Source: Stentor coeruleus
Taxonomy: Eukaryota; Ciliophora; Heterotrichea; Heterotrichida; Stentoridae
Assembly (NCBI GenBank): GCA_001970955.1
Contig: MPUH01000238.1
Span: 1 to 64,000, forward strand
Direction of reading: 5' to 3'
Length of the DNA stretch: 64,000 bases
Shown here piece by piece: positions 9,461-19,407 of this stretch. The first letter of the stretch is position 1. Each line of letters begins with the position of its first letter. Made by a program: the position numbers and the translations under genes. The notes below the pieces were generated by a model, which was given only the letters and a program-made list of their open reading frames with translations, searched no databases and was not told the DNA's origin.

Positions 9461-10681
9461 TTATATCGCATAATCTTCATTAACTTGTTCTAGTGTTGAA
9501 GTTATCGCATCGAGGTCAGCTTTTAAGAATGGTTTGTTAAAGTAAGTTTCTATGTCTCTATAGTTTTGTCTACTCCTTTGGTCTGAAACTATATTGACAA
9601 CAACTCCTCTACGGCCAAACCTTCCTGTGCGGCCAACTCTATGCAAATAAGTATGATAGTCCACAACTCTTTTCTCTCCTTCAGGAGGTTCAGCATTAAT
9701 AACCATATTAATATGCCTCAAATCCACCCCTCTCGCCAGCAAATTAGTGGTCAACAACACCTTAACTTCTCCTCTTCTAACCTTCTCGATGACCTGATCA
9801 CGTACTTCTTCAGTCATCCTATCAGCAGCAATCACATGAACCTTGTATCCTTTACTAGTCAAAAACTCATGCAAACTATCTAAATGTTTTTTTGTATTCA
9901 AAAACACAATACACGTCTTTAAACTTACCCTACTAATAACTTCATAAATTTTTGTTTCTTTTTCATGTTCTTCACATTCTAATAAAAACTGATCTACATT
10001 ATCCAAGTTCAAATCCTCAACTCTTTCTATTCTGATTGTCGTTGGGTTTTGTATGTTTATTGATATAAACTCCCAAACTTTTTCAGTAAAAGTTGCAGAA
10101 AACAATATTTGTTGAGCATTTGGTGCACATGATCTTAATGTTGTAATACTTTCTAAATTTCCAGGGTGTGTTAAAAGGATATCGCATTCATCATATATAA
10201 ACATCCTTAAGTCTCTTATAGAGTTTTGGTTAGCTCTAAACATGTTGACTAGTGTTCCTTGGGTGCCGCAGAGGACGTGACATTTCGGGACTTCCCTATC
10301 ACCTTTTTTAATGATCCCGACTATAATCCCAGTGCTTTCAGCTAGGGTTGTAAATACGTTGAAGTTTTGTTGGTTGAGTTCTCGAGTATGGGAAATGCAG
10401 ACCACTTGCAATGCAGCAAAATCCTTATCAATTCGGTTTAAGGCTCCAATGACGAAGGCTCCAGTTTTACCAGTACCATTTTTAGACTGAGCAGCAATGT
10501 TGCGTCCTTGGGTTATAAGGAGGATAGTGAGGCTCTGGATTTTAGTTGGTGTAGCCCAATTAATTTTTTGGATATTTTCTAAGAGTTTAGGCTTGAGCAT
10601 CAGGTCATCCCATGTACCCTCAGAGGAATACACTGAGTCTGCCTCGCCGTTGTTGATATGAATCACGTCGCTTGGGTCCAT
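9461..10681 (-). CDS. DEAD-box RNA helicase, Dbp5/DDX19-like
   Basis: This 406-residue SF2 helicase has two RecA domains. Visible motifs are the Walker A SKNGTGKT (66-73), Ia SHTREL, II DECD (164-167), III SAT (195-197), V ARGVD (316-320) and VI HRVGRTGR (347-354). The opening TWDDLMLKPKLLENI and the 'VWEF' after SAT match the Dbp5/DDX19 branch, which remodels mRNPs at the cytoplasmic face of the nuclear pore. Motif II reads DECD rather than DEAD, and motif Ia has Ser where Pro is usual. The protein is shorter than DDX19 (about 480 residues) because it lacks most of the regulatory N-terminal extension. Family membership is certain; the Dbp5 assignment is probable. The ATG is preceded by CTATAATAA. 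Confidence 0.85.
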   Translation of the reverse strand: MDPSDVIHINNGEADSVYSSEGTWDDLMLKPKLLENIQKINWATPTKIQSLTILLITQGRNIAAQSKNGTGKTGAFVIGALNRIDKDFAALQVVCISHTRELNQQNFNVFTTLAESTGIIVGIIKKGDREVPKCHVLCGTQGTLVNMFRANQNSIRDLRMFIYDECDILLTHPGNLESITTLRSCAPNAQQILFSATFTEKVWEFISINIQNPTTIRIERVEDLNLDNVDQFLLECEEHEKETKIYEVISRVSLKTCIVFLNTKKHLDSLHEFLTSKGYKVHVIAADRMTEEVRDQVIEKVRRGEVKVLLTTNLLARGVDLRHINMVINAEPPEGEKRVVDYHTYLHRVGRTGRFGRRGVVVNIVSDQRSRQNYRDIETYFNKPFLKADLDAITSTLEQVNEDYAI

Positions 10682-11909
10682 TTATTATAGCAAATCATTA
10701 GATATTTTTTTATTATAGAAGATGAGAGGTTTGGTTTTGCTTATTTTAGAAAGAAGTGTGGTAGAAAATAATAAGGATTTTTTATTGCATTCACTTCATT
10801 AATCGAAAGTTTTACTATCTAAAGATTTCTTGAATTTTTTTCTATCAAGCTTCATTTAATATCAATTTTAGCAATTTATAATGCAATATCGAGTCAAGCT
10901 CACTTTGTTAGTAAATCATTTATGGTGCTATGAAGCGCTTTACAAGTAGGCATGAGGCTGTTTCGATTTATTTGTTTCCAGAAACATTTAAACTACCCAA
11001 CATCTTTTATAAATTCTCGTTTGGCCATGCTCACGAAAGCCAACCATTTTTTGGGTGGAGCTTTGAAGGAGTTTTCTTAGGCTTCAGATTTCCTAATTGC
11101 ATATCAATTAATCAGAATTTTACTTTGGGAAAAAAAATACAATTCTACCATTCACAAAAGGGCTAACCCAGAAGACTGAAGTATCAAAAAAATTTTCGCA
11201 GTGAATACTTTAATATTTTTTTAAATATCGGCCAAGTACTAAGAGCTGGGAATCTTCTTGAATGGAAGAAGTATTTAGACATATAACTCTTCTGTATTCA
11301 TCCATATTATTTTTGAACCAAGCACACTTAAGTAATCTATATCTGAAATTTATTCATATGCATAGATGCTATTGGCTGTTTCTAATCGCCTTCAAATCTT
11401 ATAAAATCAAAACTCAAATAAAATTATATTATTTTCTAGTATTTCCGTCACAAAAAACTTCTAAAACTAATATATTTACTGTTACCCCCAGCTAAATCAA
11501 AAGCAATAGATTATACCTCATAATCCAAGCAATCAGCTAAAATTGTCATAAAAAATCATCTCCCTATATTCATCACTCCAAAAAATCATCTTCCTATTCT
11601 AATGACACCAATAAATCATCTTCCTATTCTGATGACACCAATAAATCATCTTCCTATTCTAATCACACCAAAAATCATATAAAAGCCATTCCACTTCTTT
11701 CTAAAAAAATCTTCAATTCTATCTCCCAAATCACTTCAATCATAGTCAATAAATATCATTTCCCAACTATTCAAATACATATTTCAGTCATAATATTCAC
11801 ATTAGCAATGACAATTTCCCATAATAAATTGCCAACTTTCTACAATCCAGCAAAAGACAAACTAGTTTATCCTATATCAGAGCCTAAAAATAATGGCTAA
11901 TAAAAAATA
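10682..11909. other. Divergent intergenic region
   Basis: This separates the leftward helicase gene from the rightward E2 gene. A 78-codon open frame at 10930-11166 has no family resemblance, and the minus strand of the same bases contains a short protein-like run interrupted by stops, so this may be a gene relic. A 30-bp tandem repeat lies at 11551-11680. The last 200 bases before 11910 are rich in C, T and A and poor in G, as upstream of other genes here. Confidence 0.45.
11551..11680. repeat. 30 bp tandem repeat, four copies plus a partial one
   Basis: Units start at 11551, 11581, 11611 and 11641 around the core AAATCATCTTCCTATTCT, with a partial unit to about 11680. The middle copies differ by one or two bases. 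The array lies about 230 bases upstream of the UBE2L3-like gene. Confidence 0.85.
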
Positions 11910-12353
11910 ATGCAAGGCAGGCTAAACAAAGAGTTGGCAGATCTCAGCAGTAATCCTCCTGATAATTGCACAGTGAGCATAGTCGACAATGATATTACCA
12001 GATGGAGAGTTGACATAAACGGCCCAGCAGGAACTCCATATGAAGGTGGACATTTCGTCTTATCCCTAACCCTTCCAGCCCAATACCCATTCAAGCCACC
12101 AGAAGCTCAGTTTGTAACCAAGATTTACCATCCTAATGTTCTAAAGGACTCAGGGGAGATCTGTAAGGACATGTACCAAACTGGCTGGGGTCCAGTAAAA
12201 AACATCAGATGGATTATCGAACTCATCCTTAGTTTCTTAATTAACCCAGCACCTGAACATTCAGTTGAAGCTGACATTTCAAGGCAAATGATTGAAAACC
12301 ATGATGCTTATGTTGCTACCGCAAGGCAGTGGGTCAATCAATACGCACGCTAA
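11910..12353 (+). CDS. Ubiquitin-conjugating enzyme E2, UBE2L3/UbcH7-like
   Basis: This 147-residue protein is a minimal E2 (UBC) domain. It has the N-terminal helix RLNKELADL, the YPFKPP turn (59-64), the HPN motif (74-76) and the active-site Cys at residue 85 (GEICKDM). The C-terminal part, with PAPEHSVEAD and a terminal helix ending WVNQYAR, matches UBE2L3 better than UBE2D because the PEH His replaces the Asp used for lysine transfer. UBE2L3-type E2s transfer ubiquitin to a Cys of HECT or RBR ligases. Subfamily placement is therefore an inference; the E2 call is certain. The short frame just upstream (ATG at 11893) ends in a stop, so 11910 is the natural start. Confidence 0.88.
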   Translation: MQGRLNKELADLSSNPPDNCTVSIVDNDITRWRVDINGPAGTPYEGGHFVLSLTLPAQYPFKPPEAQFVTKIYHPNVLKDSGEICKDMYQTGWGPVKNIRWIIELILSFLINPAPEHSVEADISRQMIENHDAYVATARQWVNQYAR

Positions 12354-13544
12354 GTAGACTAAGTTATTATCTAGAATGGTTAGTTCTTATTGATAAATGT
12401 CTATAATTATATGAAGAAGCTACTTAAGCATCACAACATACTAGCTATTACTTCAAATAATCAAACTGGTGATTCTCAAATAAAACCAGACAACTCTGAA
12501 CAACAGTCTAAATATGATCAATAAGAATATAAGAATAACCAAAATAATATCGTAATCCTACGAATAAGTATTCTAAATATCCTTATAATGACAACTCAAG
12601 GTATCCTCAGTATACAAACTCCCCATCTTATTCTAACCCTGAAGAAAGTTCTCAAATTTCGTAGCTTTCAAGCAAACAATCTTTATTATTCAGCCCATTC
12701 TAATTTCCCACTTATTAGCAATGTAAAGCCCATTCCTTTGCATTGTGATCCTGCCAAAATTATTAAAACCCATGATAGTTTACATACAAAAACTCCAAAC
12801 AATAAAAAAAGATTTAGATTAAAAATAAGTATCATTTAGAAAAACTATTTTTCATTGTGGTAATTTTTATTTATCTTATTTTTTTTATTTTCAATTCTCA
12901 TGTATAAGATATATTTTTGTAGTTTTGGTATGTTGCCTTTGCATTACCTTACTAAAAAAATCAGAAATATTTGTTTTGATACTTCCACCTCCTATTTCAG
13001 GATATTTTTCAACTTTATCATCTTACCAAATAAACACAACTTCTTTATTAATTATAGAACTTCCACTTTTAATCAATTTATAAAATCTTAGCTTTTCTAA
13101 TAAATTCTATGCTTATTATAAGCAAAGCTGAGTCAAACTGATTCTTCCTAACTGATGCCATCTATATTATTTGCATATTATGCCGAAGATAATATCAATA
13201 GCCCAATATATTCGAAAAGAATTAATTCTGAATATATACAGCAATGTAGAGAAAAAATAAGTCAGCCTGTTCAATAAATATATCAAAGCTAACAACATAA
13301 ATTATATATAGAAAAAATTAATTGAAAGAAAGAGAAAAGCTTCTGTATGTAGGTATCCAAATTCTAAATGAGCATCTTCATCTATGCCAACATTTATTTA
13401 CTTTATGGTTAAATTTAATAGGAAAATTAATCATGATTTATTCAGCTGATTTTAAAATGCAGAAAAGCATTTAGAGTAAAAACCTGAATTAAGTTTATTT
13501 TTTAAACAGCATGATAGAACTAAACTGTTAAATCTATCTAACAA
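12354..13544. other. AT-rich spacer without a supported gene
   Basis: The spacer lies between the E2 gene and the 3' end of the next, leftward gene. Open frames at 12588-12839 and 12900-13091 (83 and 63 codons) have the composition of the surrounding AT-rich DNA and no motif, so I do not call them. Confidence 0.5.
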
Positions 13545-14507
13545 CTAAAATACCCTACAGTCACCAGGGCCACACTGATCTCTTTCTTTCTGCTGTTCCT
13601 GTGCCCTTTTCTGAAATTTTTCCCAAGTCCTTTCACTAGGAAGTTTTTTCGGTGGGTTATCATAATTAAAACTATCACTTTCTTCTTTATGGCTTTCTGA
13701 ATTTGAATCGCTTTCTGAATGCTTAGCTTCGCTTTCAGTGTGTAACAAAGCTGGTTGATCTTCTTCTTCCATCGCTTCAGGCTCTTCAGCTTTAGTCTGG
13801 CTTAAAATATTTCCAAGAAAACTTATGGTCTTTGGTTCCTCATCTTTAGGCTCAATTGGCCCTGTTTTAACCTTGCCTCTTTTTCCAGTTTTTCCTCTTG
13901 ATTTACTATCTGTTTGTATAGCTTTGGTAGTCACTTTCATATAAAATTCTTTTGATATGTGCTTTAACTGACCCTCAGATATGATTGGGATTTTAATCTG
14001 TCCACTTGTAGGCTCATATCCATCAATATAATTCATGTTGGGTGTGTAAAGAAGAAAGTATTTTCCTTTATATGTAAAAGTGTAGGCAATTGGTAGATTT
14101 GACCCATCGCCGTATTGCATTTCTTCTATTGAAATTCTGGTCCCAGTCCATTTATAGTTTATATTCATCATATGCGCAGTTACTCCAGAAAGGTCTGAGA
14201 CGTTGACTAAACAGTCTAAAGAATGAAGAGCTTCTTGGAGAACTTCATGTCTGGCATCTAGAACAGTTTTGATTTTATCTTTAATTTGGCCTTTGAGATT
14301 AGAAAGAGAGCGTTGTGCCACAGATATATCCGTTGACATGCGAACAAGATGCTCAAGATATGCGAATGCGATTGCGTTCCTCATCATATTTGATGGAACT
14401 TCTCTGAACATGTCAAATTTCTCACTTAGATTTGAAATTATTGAATCATCTTCAACGTCAATACCTTCAAGTGGCCTTCTTGAAGTTACAGCTAAATCGT
14501 CTTCCAT
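13545..14507 (-). CDS. Unrecognised protein with acidic Ser-rich tail
   Basis: This 320-residue protein matches no family I know. The N-terminal half (about 25-120) is helical. The middle (about 120-190) looks like a beta-rich domain, with strands around YTFTYKGKYFLLYTP. From about residue 200 it is charged and low in complexity, with a Lys/Arg-rich stretch, then a long Glu/Ser stretch, then a basic helix near the end. The last codons may differ: a 16-base GTAT...TAG interval begins three bases before the apparent stop region, but it lacks the GTAA start of the clear introns, so I keep the simple stop. The start is preceded by ATAATTTATA. Confidence 0.6.
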   Translation of the reverse strand: MEDDLAVTSRRPLEGIDVEDDSIISNLSEKFDMFREVPSNMMRNAIAFAYLEHLVRMSTDISVAQRSLSNLKGQIKDKIKTVLDARHEVLQEALHSLDCLVNVSDLSGVTAHMMNINYKWTGTRISIEEMQYGDGSNLPIAYTFTYKGKYFLLYTPNMNYIDGYEPTSGQIKIPIISEGQLKHISKEFYMKVTTKAIQTDSKSRGKTGKRGKVKTGPIEPKDEEPKTISFLGNILSQTKAEEPEAMEEEDQPALLHTESEAKHSESDSNSESHKEESDSFNYDNPPKKLPSERTWEKFQKRAQEQQKERDQCGPGDCRVF

Positions 14508-16212
14508 TATAAATTATTATAGCAAATAAGCTAGTTCAATATATCCATGCTTTCTTAATTAAGATTCATAGAACTAAGTCCTTATACCATATAAAACAAA
14601 TATCATCGTTAAATTGAGCATTTATATGCATTTTCATATTAAAAATATAGCCAACTATAATAACAAAATATTTTTTTATTCGAAAATAGTACATATTAGT
14701 GTTTATCATAACGCCTAGTATTTTTAATGAAGATTTATTTGCCCTTTATTATTTAAAAGTATATCAAATCTATATAACCTCCCACTTAATTAAATAATAA
14801 TCAGCAACTTTTGAACTATTTTGCATTATAATTTTTATCTGACTATTTTTGTTTATTTTTAGTAACTTGCGATTTTAGCATGCTATTTTTTCATCTTATA
14901 AAAAAGTTACTTTCTAATTACTTTTTATCTGTTATTAAGGACCTGAATGCTTGTCATTTATTTTTTTAAGATTTCTTTTGGATTTTTATTGGGGTTGCAT
15001 TCCCACCTTTGTAAGTATCATTGGAGATACTTGCAAGATTTATTTTCTTACAAGAAGTATAAGGTTAATGATTTTATGATAAGATTTATAACTTTTTTTA
15101 TTTTTACTGTTATTGAAATAAATTTAGCTTTTATCACAAACACTATAATTAATATATAATAAGTTCAGACCATAAATACTATTATATTTATCTAACAGTT
15201 AAGAATTATATTTTTATTTCTCCAGATTATAGTCAAGAACTAAATTTTATTATTTTGATTTAAATGCTATTTATCTGCATACTCTATTATGTCAAAAACA
15301 ACTTAAGTTTTTAAGTTCAATATCAGTAGTCATTCAAATAAAAATAATTCATACATAAAACCTATTAAATATTAATAGTTAGCATACAATATTGTTAAAG
15401 TACTTTATCTTATTTATTTCTATTATTAGTTCAAAATTTTTGAAATTCAATATATTTTTAGTAAATAACTTCATTTTACAATTAATAATATTGATTAAAG
15501 ACCTGCAATTCTCAAAGTATTGCTTTACTTCAGCTCTAAAGATTGTATGAAGATTATTGAGGTCTTTAGGCGATAAAATGATTCTTTTAGGTACATAAGT
15601 GCCTTTATTAGTTTTTTGTATTCCTAATTTCAGGGCCATTAAATATTACATCCAATAGATTGTTCTAAGATGATATACTGGGCTTTTCAGTTTCCTTAAA
15701 ATCAAGCATTGAAAGGGCAGAGTTTTAACGAATTTTTGGTAAAATATCGAATATTTGATGTTAAAATTAGTCCATGATATTGTATTTTTTCAGATATTAT
15801 CTGAAAAGTTCAAATCATCTCATTATTTGATGAGTAATTAGTGTTAATTGAGTTATGAAAAAAATATCATGATTACCCAAAATTTTGATTTCTTCCAGAC
15901 TCTAAATGATCAAAAAGTTTAATAGTTTTATTTCTTTTGTTTGCTCTCATATATAAATTTATTTCGTTAGCAAGGGCTGGAAAATAGTCAAGTGATAATT
16001 CCTAACTAATATTAATACTAATAAATTATTTCGAAAATGTTTTTTACTATTACTACAGTTTCTAAGCCTTTCTATAAAGCATGCAAAATTATCACTTGAG
16101 CCATTTTTTCAAATATAAATAATATCTCATAACTTTAAATTCTTTTAATAAAATCTAATGCACATTGACATACAATAGAAAATTTAATTGGCTTATTAAA
16201 TATATTGCATTA
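14508..16212. other. Divergent intergenic region, 1.7 kb
   Basis: This is mostly featureless A/T-rich DNA between the leftward acidic protein and the rightward ArfGAP gene. It contains one marginal leftward frame (15379-15639), listed separately. I see no repeat, structured RNA or transposon end. Confidence 0.45.
15379..15639 (-). CDS. Possible small gene or gene fragment, 86 residues
   Basis: The first 45 codons look more gene-like than their surroundings (MALKLGIQKTNKG..., with C or G at many third positions) and TAATATTTA precedes the ATG. The second half is Asn/Ile/Lys-rich, like translated spacer. It has no family resemblance. It may be the remaining 5' end of a decayed gene, a small real gene, or chance. 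Confidence 0.22.
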   Translation of the reverse strand: MALKLGIQKTNKGTYVPKRIILSPKDLNNLHTIFRAEVKQYFENCRSLINIINCKMKLFTKNILNFKNFELIIEINKIKYFNNIVC

Positions 16213-16881
16213 ATGGAACAAAAAGAAGCGCTTAGGAAAATCCGAGATGATCCAGAGAATACTTTATGCTTTGACTGTGGGAATATAGACATAACATTTA
16301 CTTCCATAAGCCTTGGCATCCTCTTATGTGCAGGATGTGCATCTGCACACCGTTATCTAATCCCAGAAATAAGTGAAATTAAAGCCTTTGATAGTAATTA
16401 TACTCAAAAACAACTAAAACTACTAGCCATGGGTGGAAATGCGTCTTTAAAAAGCTTTTTAGCAATGTATTCAATTCCATGCAATGATTCAATAGAATAT
16501 AAATACAGAACTAAAGCTTGCATATATTACAAAGAAATGCTTGATATGATGGCTTCCGGAAAAGAATGCACAATGCTAACTCCATCAGAATCAGAAGGAG
16601 CTGAACTAGCAGATGAATATGTTGATAAAGATTTTAGCTCTGAAAGGACTTCAGACGCAGAGAGATTGAGTATTAAAAAATATAATACTGTTGGTGATGA
16701 AGAATTAAAAGATGAGCATCCTTCAAGGTTTATGAATGCAATTAGAAGTGTTGAAGCTTTTGCCTCTGAAGCTTATAATGTTGTTGGAGATTCGGTTAAG
16801 GAAAAAACTGAACAAGGAATTAGTTATTTTAGGAAAAAATTTAGAAGATCATCGGGGAAGACCCCTTCGGTTGAAGATTAA
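16213..16881 (+). CDS. ArfGAP domain protein
   Basis: This protein has 222 residues from the preferred start. It carries an N-terminal ArfGAP zinc finger: a CFDCG pair, then 16 residues, then CAGC and the HR that supplies the catalytic Arg finger. ArfGAPs stimulate GTP hydrolysis by Arf GTPases on Golgi and endosomal membranes. The C-terminal third contains an amphipathic, Ser/Ala-rich stretch (AFASEAYNVVGDSV) that could sense curved membranes, as ALPS motifs do in ArfGAP1. The frame is open back to an ATG at 16165, but the extra 16 codons look like translated spacer, and the ATG at 16213 begins the family's usual MEQKEALRKI-type helix just before the finger, so I chose it. Confidence 0.85.
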   Translation: MEQKEALRKIRDDPENTLCFDCGNIDITFTSISLGILLCAGCASAHRYLIPEISEIKAFDSNYTQKQLKLLAMGGNASLKSFLAMYSIPCNDSIEYKYRTKACIYYKEMLDMMASGKECTMLTPSESEGAELADEYVDKDFSSERTSDAERLSIKKYNTVGDEELKDEHPSRFMNAIRSVEAFASEAYNVVGDSVKEKTEQGISYFRKKFRRSSGKTPSVED

Positions 16882-17876
16882 GTTTTGATTAAATAAGTAA
16901 GTATTAGATATTGAGATACTTAAAATGCGTAAGTTTTTAAATTAGAGTCATTTTGTGAGACATATGAGCAGAGTGATTTATTCGAAGTTGGAAGAAGATA
17001 ATGGAATTTTAGAGTTTTTTAGATTAATATTGTGAGAGAGACTTGTGAGATATGATTAAGATTTGATGTAAACGCACTTAGATTTTAAAGATTTCAATAT
17101 GCAAAGATATATAAAACTTTGTATTCATATTATTTAAATGGAAAATTTTCAAAACAAACAAGCATTTTCTAAATGCTATCTCATTTATTTGAAGATATCT
17201 CTAAGGTTACAACATTAATAAAAAAGTTGTTAATTTTAGAAATTTTCATTACTTGAACCGAAGCTAGTATATAAAATACTCAAATTTTTATTAATCTTCA
17301 TATTTTAGTCAATCAAAACTTAAATAGTTAAGCAATCTCGATAATCTTCCTCAAAGTAAACCTTAAAAATACATCTCAACCCTTCATTAATCGACCAAAT
17401 AATCAAAAAGTCGCTAAGGAAAACTAAAAAGCAAAACCTCCAAGAAAAGTAACAAAAACTCTCAAAATTCATAAACATAATTAAAAAATGAGTTTGATTG
17501 CAATTTCCTTGGATTTATTATAGTAAAGTGTTTCAAAAAATTAATTTAGTATTTCTATGGTAGTATAATATATAACAATTTATCTTGTCTAAATTGATTA
17601 CTTTCTGTTCCAATAATTTTGAATAATTTAGGTAGACTCCTAAATTATAAAGAAAATAGCATTTTCATTTACAACAAAGCATTTTTAAGCAATACTTTTA
17701 AAGATGCCACTTGTATTGATCATGCATATCTATGATAAAACTCTCCATCCATCTTTTAAAGATGCTGAGCTTATCTTTTACTAGTTTTCCAGTAAAAGTT
17801 TTTGCTCCACATGAATTAGTAGATTACTTAAAGCCACATTTAAAAACACATTTTTAATCTAATCCATATACAGGTA

Positions 17877-18203
17877 AGCGCCGATTATCTGGGCACTTCG
17901 GTGATCAAGGGTTGTCCAGATATTTTACTTGTCCGAATTTGGAATTTATTATAGAAATTAAGAAGATAACAATTCCTTACAATCTGAATAATTTCAAACT
18001 TCTTATCTAAAGAAAGATAGTTTTTCTTTATTTTTTCTTTGGTTTAGAACTATCACAAGCCTTCTTCTTTAAGTACAGAAGATTTTAGCGTATTTAAAGC
18101 ACCTATAAAAAAAGATATTAAAATTTGTCCGGTTATTATATTCATGCAAGACCTCAATTATACAATTTTAGTTATTTTTGTCCTAATATGGATAATTGGC
18201 GCT
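17877..18203. mobile_element. Probable non-autonomous pogo/Tc1-mariner-like MITE, 327 bp
   Basis: The left end AGCGCCGATTATCTGG and the inverted right end AGCGCCAATTATCCAT agree at 13 of 16 positions, and each end is flanked by TA (17875-17876 and 18204-18205), the target duplication of Tc1/mariner elements. The left end has a subterminal palindrome (TCTGG...CCAGA) and a 'TTGTCCGAAT'-type string, and the right end has a partner TTGTCCGG. This layout is typical of pogo/Tigger-type ends. The interior is A/T-rich and has no transposase frame, so the copy depends on another element. No second copy is visible in this window. Confidence 0.55.
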
Positions 18204-18940
18204 TAAATGCTACTGATTTATCTCATTTATATAATCTTTCGAATATTTCGACATCTATCCAAAGATTTTCATTGAGACTCAACCGAACTCATAATTAAAG
18301 ATTTGCTTTAAAATAAAAGAAAAGCAACTGGAAAGAGTTCTGCTTACTGATGCTTATTTATAAAAATATAAATTGATAGATTATGATTTTGGCAAAACAC
18401 AAGTGAAAATTAGTATGGCTGATATGATTTTGCATGATTCAGCAGATACATCATCACCAATAATAAAAACAAAGCTAACTTTCCTTTTAGTTTTATTTCC
18501 TGCAGAATCTACACATTGTAGTCACTTCATCAAAATTTTTAGGCCATACTTCTACAAATAAATTTTATTGTGAAATTTAGGCAGCCAACGATATTTTCAA
18601 ATTTGTAATAAAGTGCTTTTTAAAAGATAAATCTTACTTTAGTATTTTGCTAATGTTTGGCTTTAGTACAACTCTTTTTAGTATTCATCTTTATGCTTTT
18701 GGAGGAGTATTCATGAATCACCATTTTCTTTATTTGGAATGACTTTTAGATTGTTTCTTAAACTAAGCCAATAATCAGATATGGTGTCATAGAGCCAAAA
18801 TCTCATTTGGATAATTTGGCAATAGTAATTCGTTCATTTTTTGGCTTGTTCATGCATTCTTATGCAGTTTAATTGTAAGAAGCATATCTGATTTATCTGA
18901 TAATTAGCTGAAATTATATTCAGAAATTGATATTATATAA

Positions 18941-19108
18941 AAGCACAGAGAAACAAAGAAAAAATTGAGCTCAGCAGTACTCAGAACTAATAAACAGATT
19001 AGCTATTATATAAAAGCACATATAGCTATAAAATTTATATAATAAGCACAGAGAAACAAAGAAAAAATTGAGCTCAGCAGTACTCAGAACTAATAAACAG
19101 ATTAGCTA
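18941..19108. repeat. Two identical 65 bp direct repeats 38 bp apart
   Basis: The 65 bases from AAGCACAGAGAAAC to GATTAGCTA at 18941-19005 recur without change at 19044-19108. The spacer itself contains another TTATATAAAAGCACA, which also precedes the first copy. The perfect identity suggests a recent duplication. Confidence 0.9.
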
Positions 19109-19407
19109 GCATGGACTATGCAATTAAACAAAAACTCAGAAGAATTTACTACAATCTAGTAAAGTATCGTAAAACAAGAAACTTTGTATAACTTCCTAAT
19201 AGTCAATTCGCATAAGAAAATATCTGCTATATTAAGCAGTGCAATAGTAAAGAAACTCTATAAGCGAGTACTCAAAAAACTCATAACAGACAAACTTAAG
19301 AAAAATTCTCATACAGAATTATAATAAAATAATAAATACAATTCTATATCTGTGCCTAATAATATCTATTTCAAGAAATGAAAATTTTTACTAAAGTTAA
19401 GCTAGAA

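Larger units (their letters stand above)
16882..19407. other. Long intergenic region, 2.5 kb, with a MITE and direct repeats
   Basis: No supported gene is present. It holds a probable non-autonomous transposon (17877-18203) and a pair of 65-base direct repeats (18941-19108). Between them, about 18300-18560 on the plus strand reads as protein-like fragments broken by stops and may be an unidentified gene relic. The rest is A/T-rich with no recognisable signal. Confidence 0.45.

Noticed and set aside
10930-11166. Rightward 78-codon frame between the helicase and E2 genes
   Set aside because: It has no family resemblance and no promoter context, and the minus strand of the same bases reads as broken protein, so it is not supported as a gene.
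12588-13091. Two small rightward frames after the E2 gene
   Set aside because: Their composition is that of translated A/T-rich spacer, and neither has a TATAAA-like start context.
17756-17806. Small hairpin CTTTTACT...AGTAAAAG as a terminator
   Set aside because: There is no gene ending nearby, and factor-independent hairpin terminators are not expected in a ciliate.
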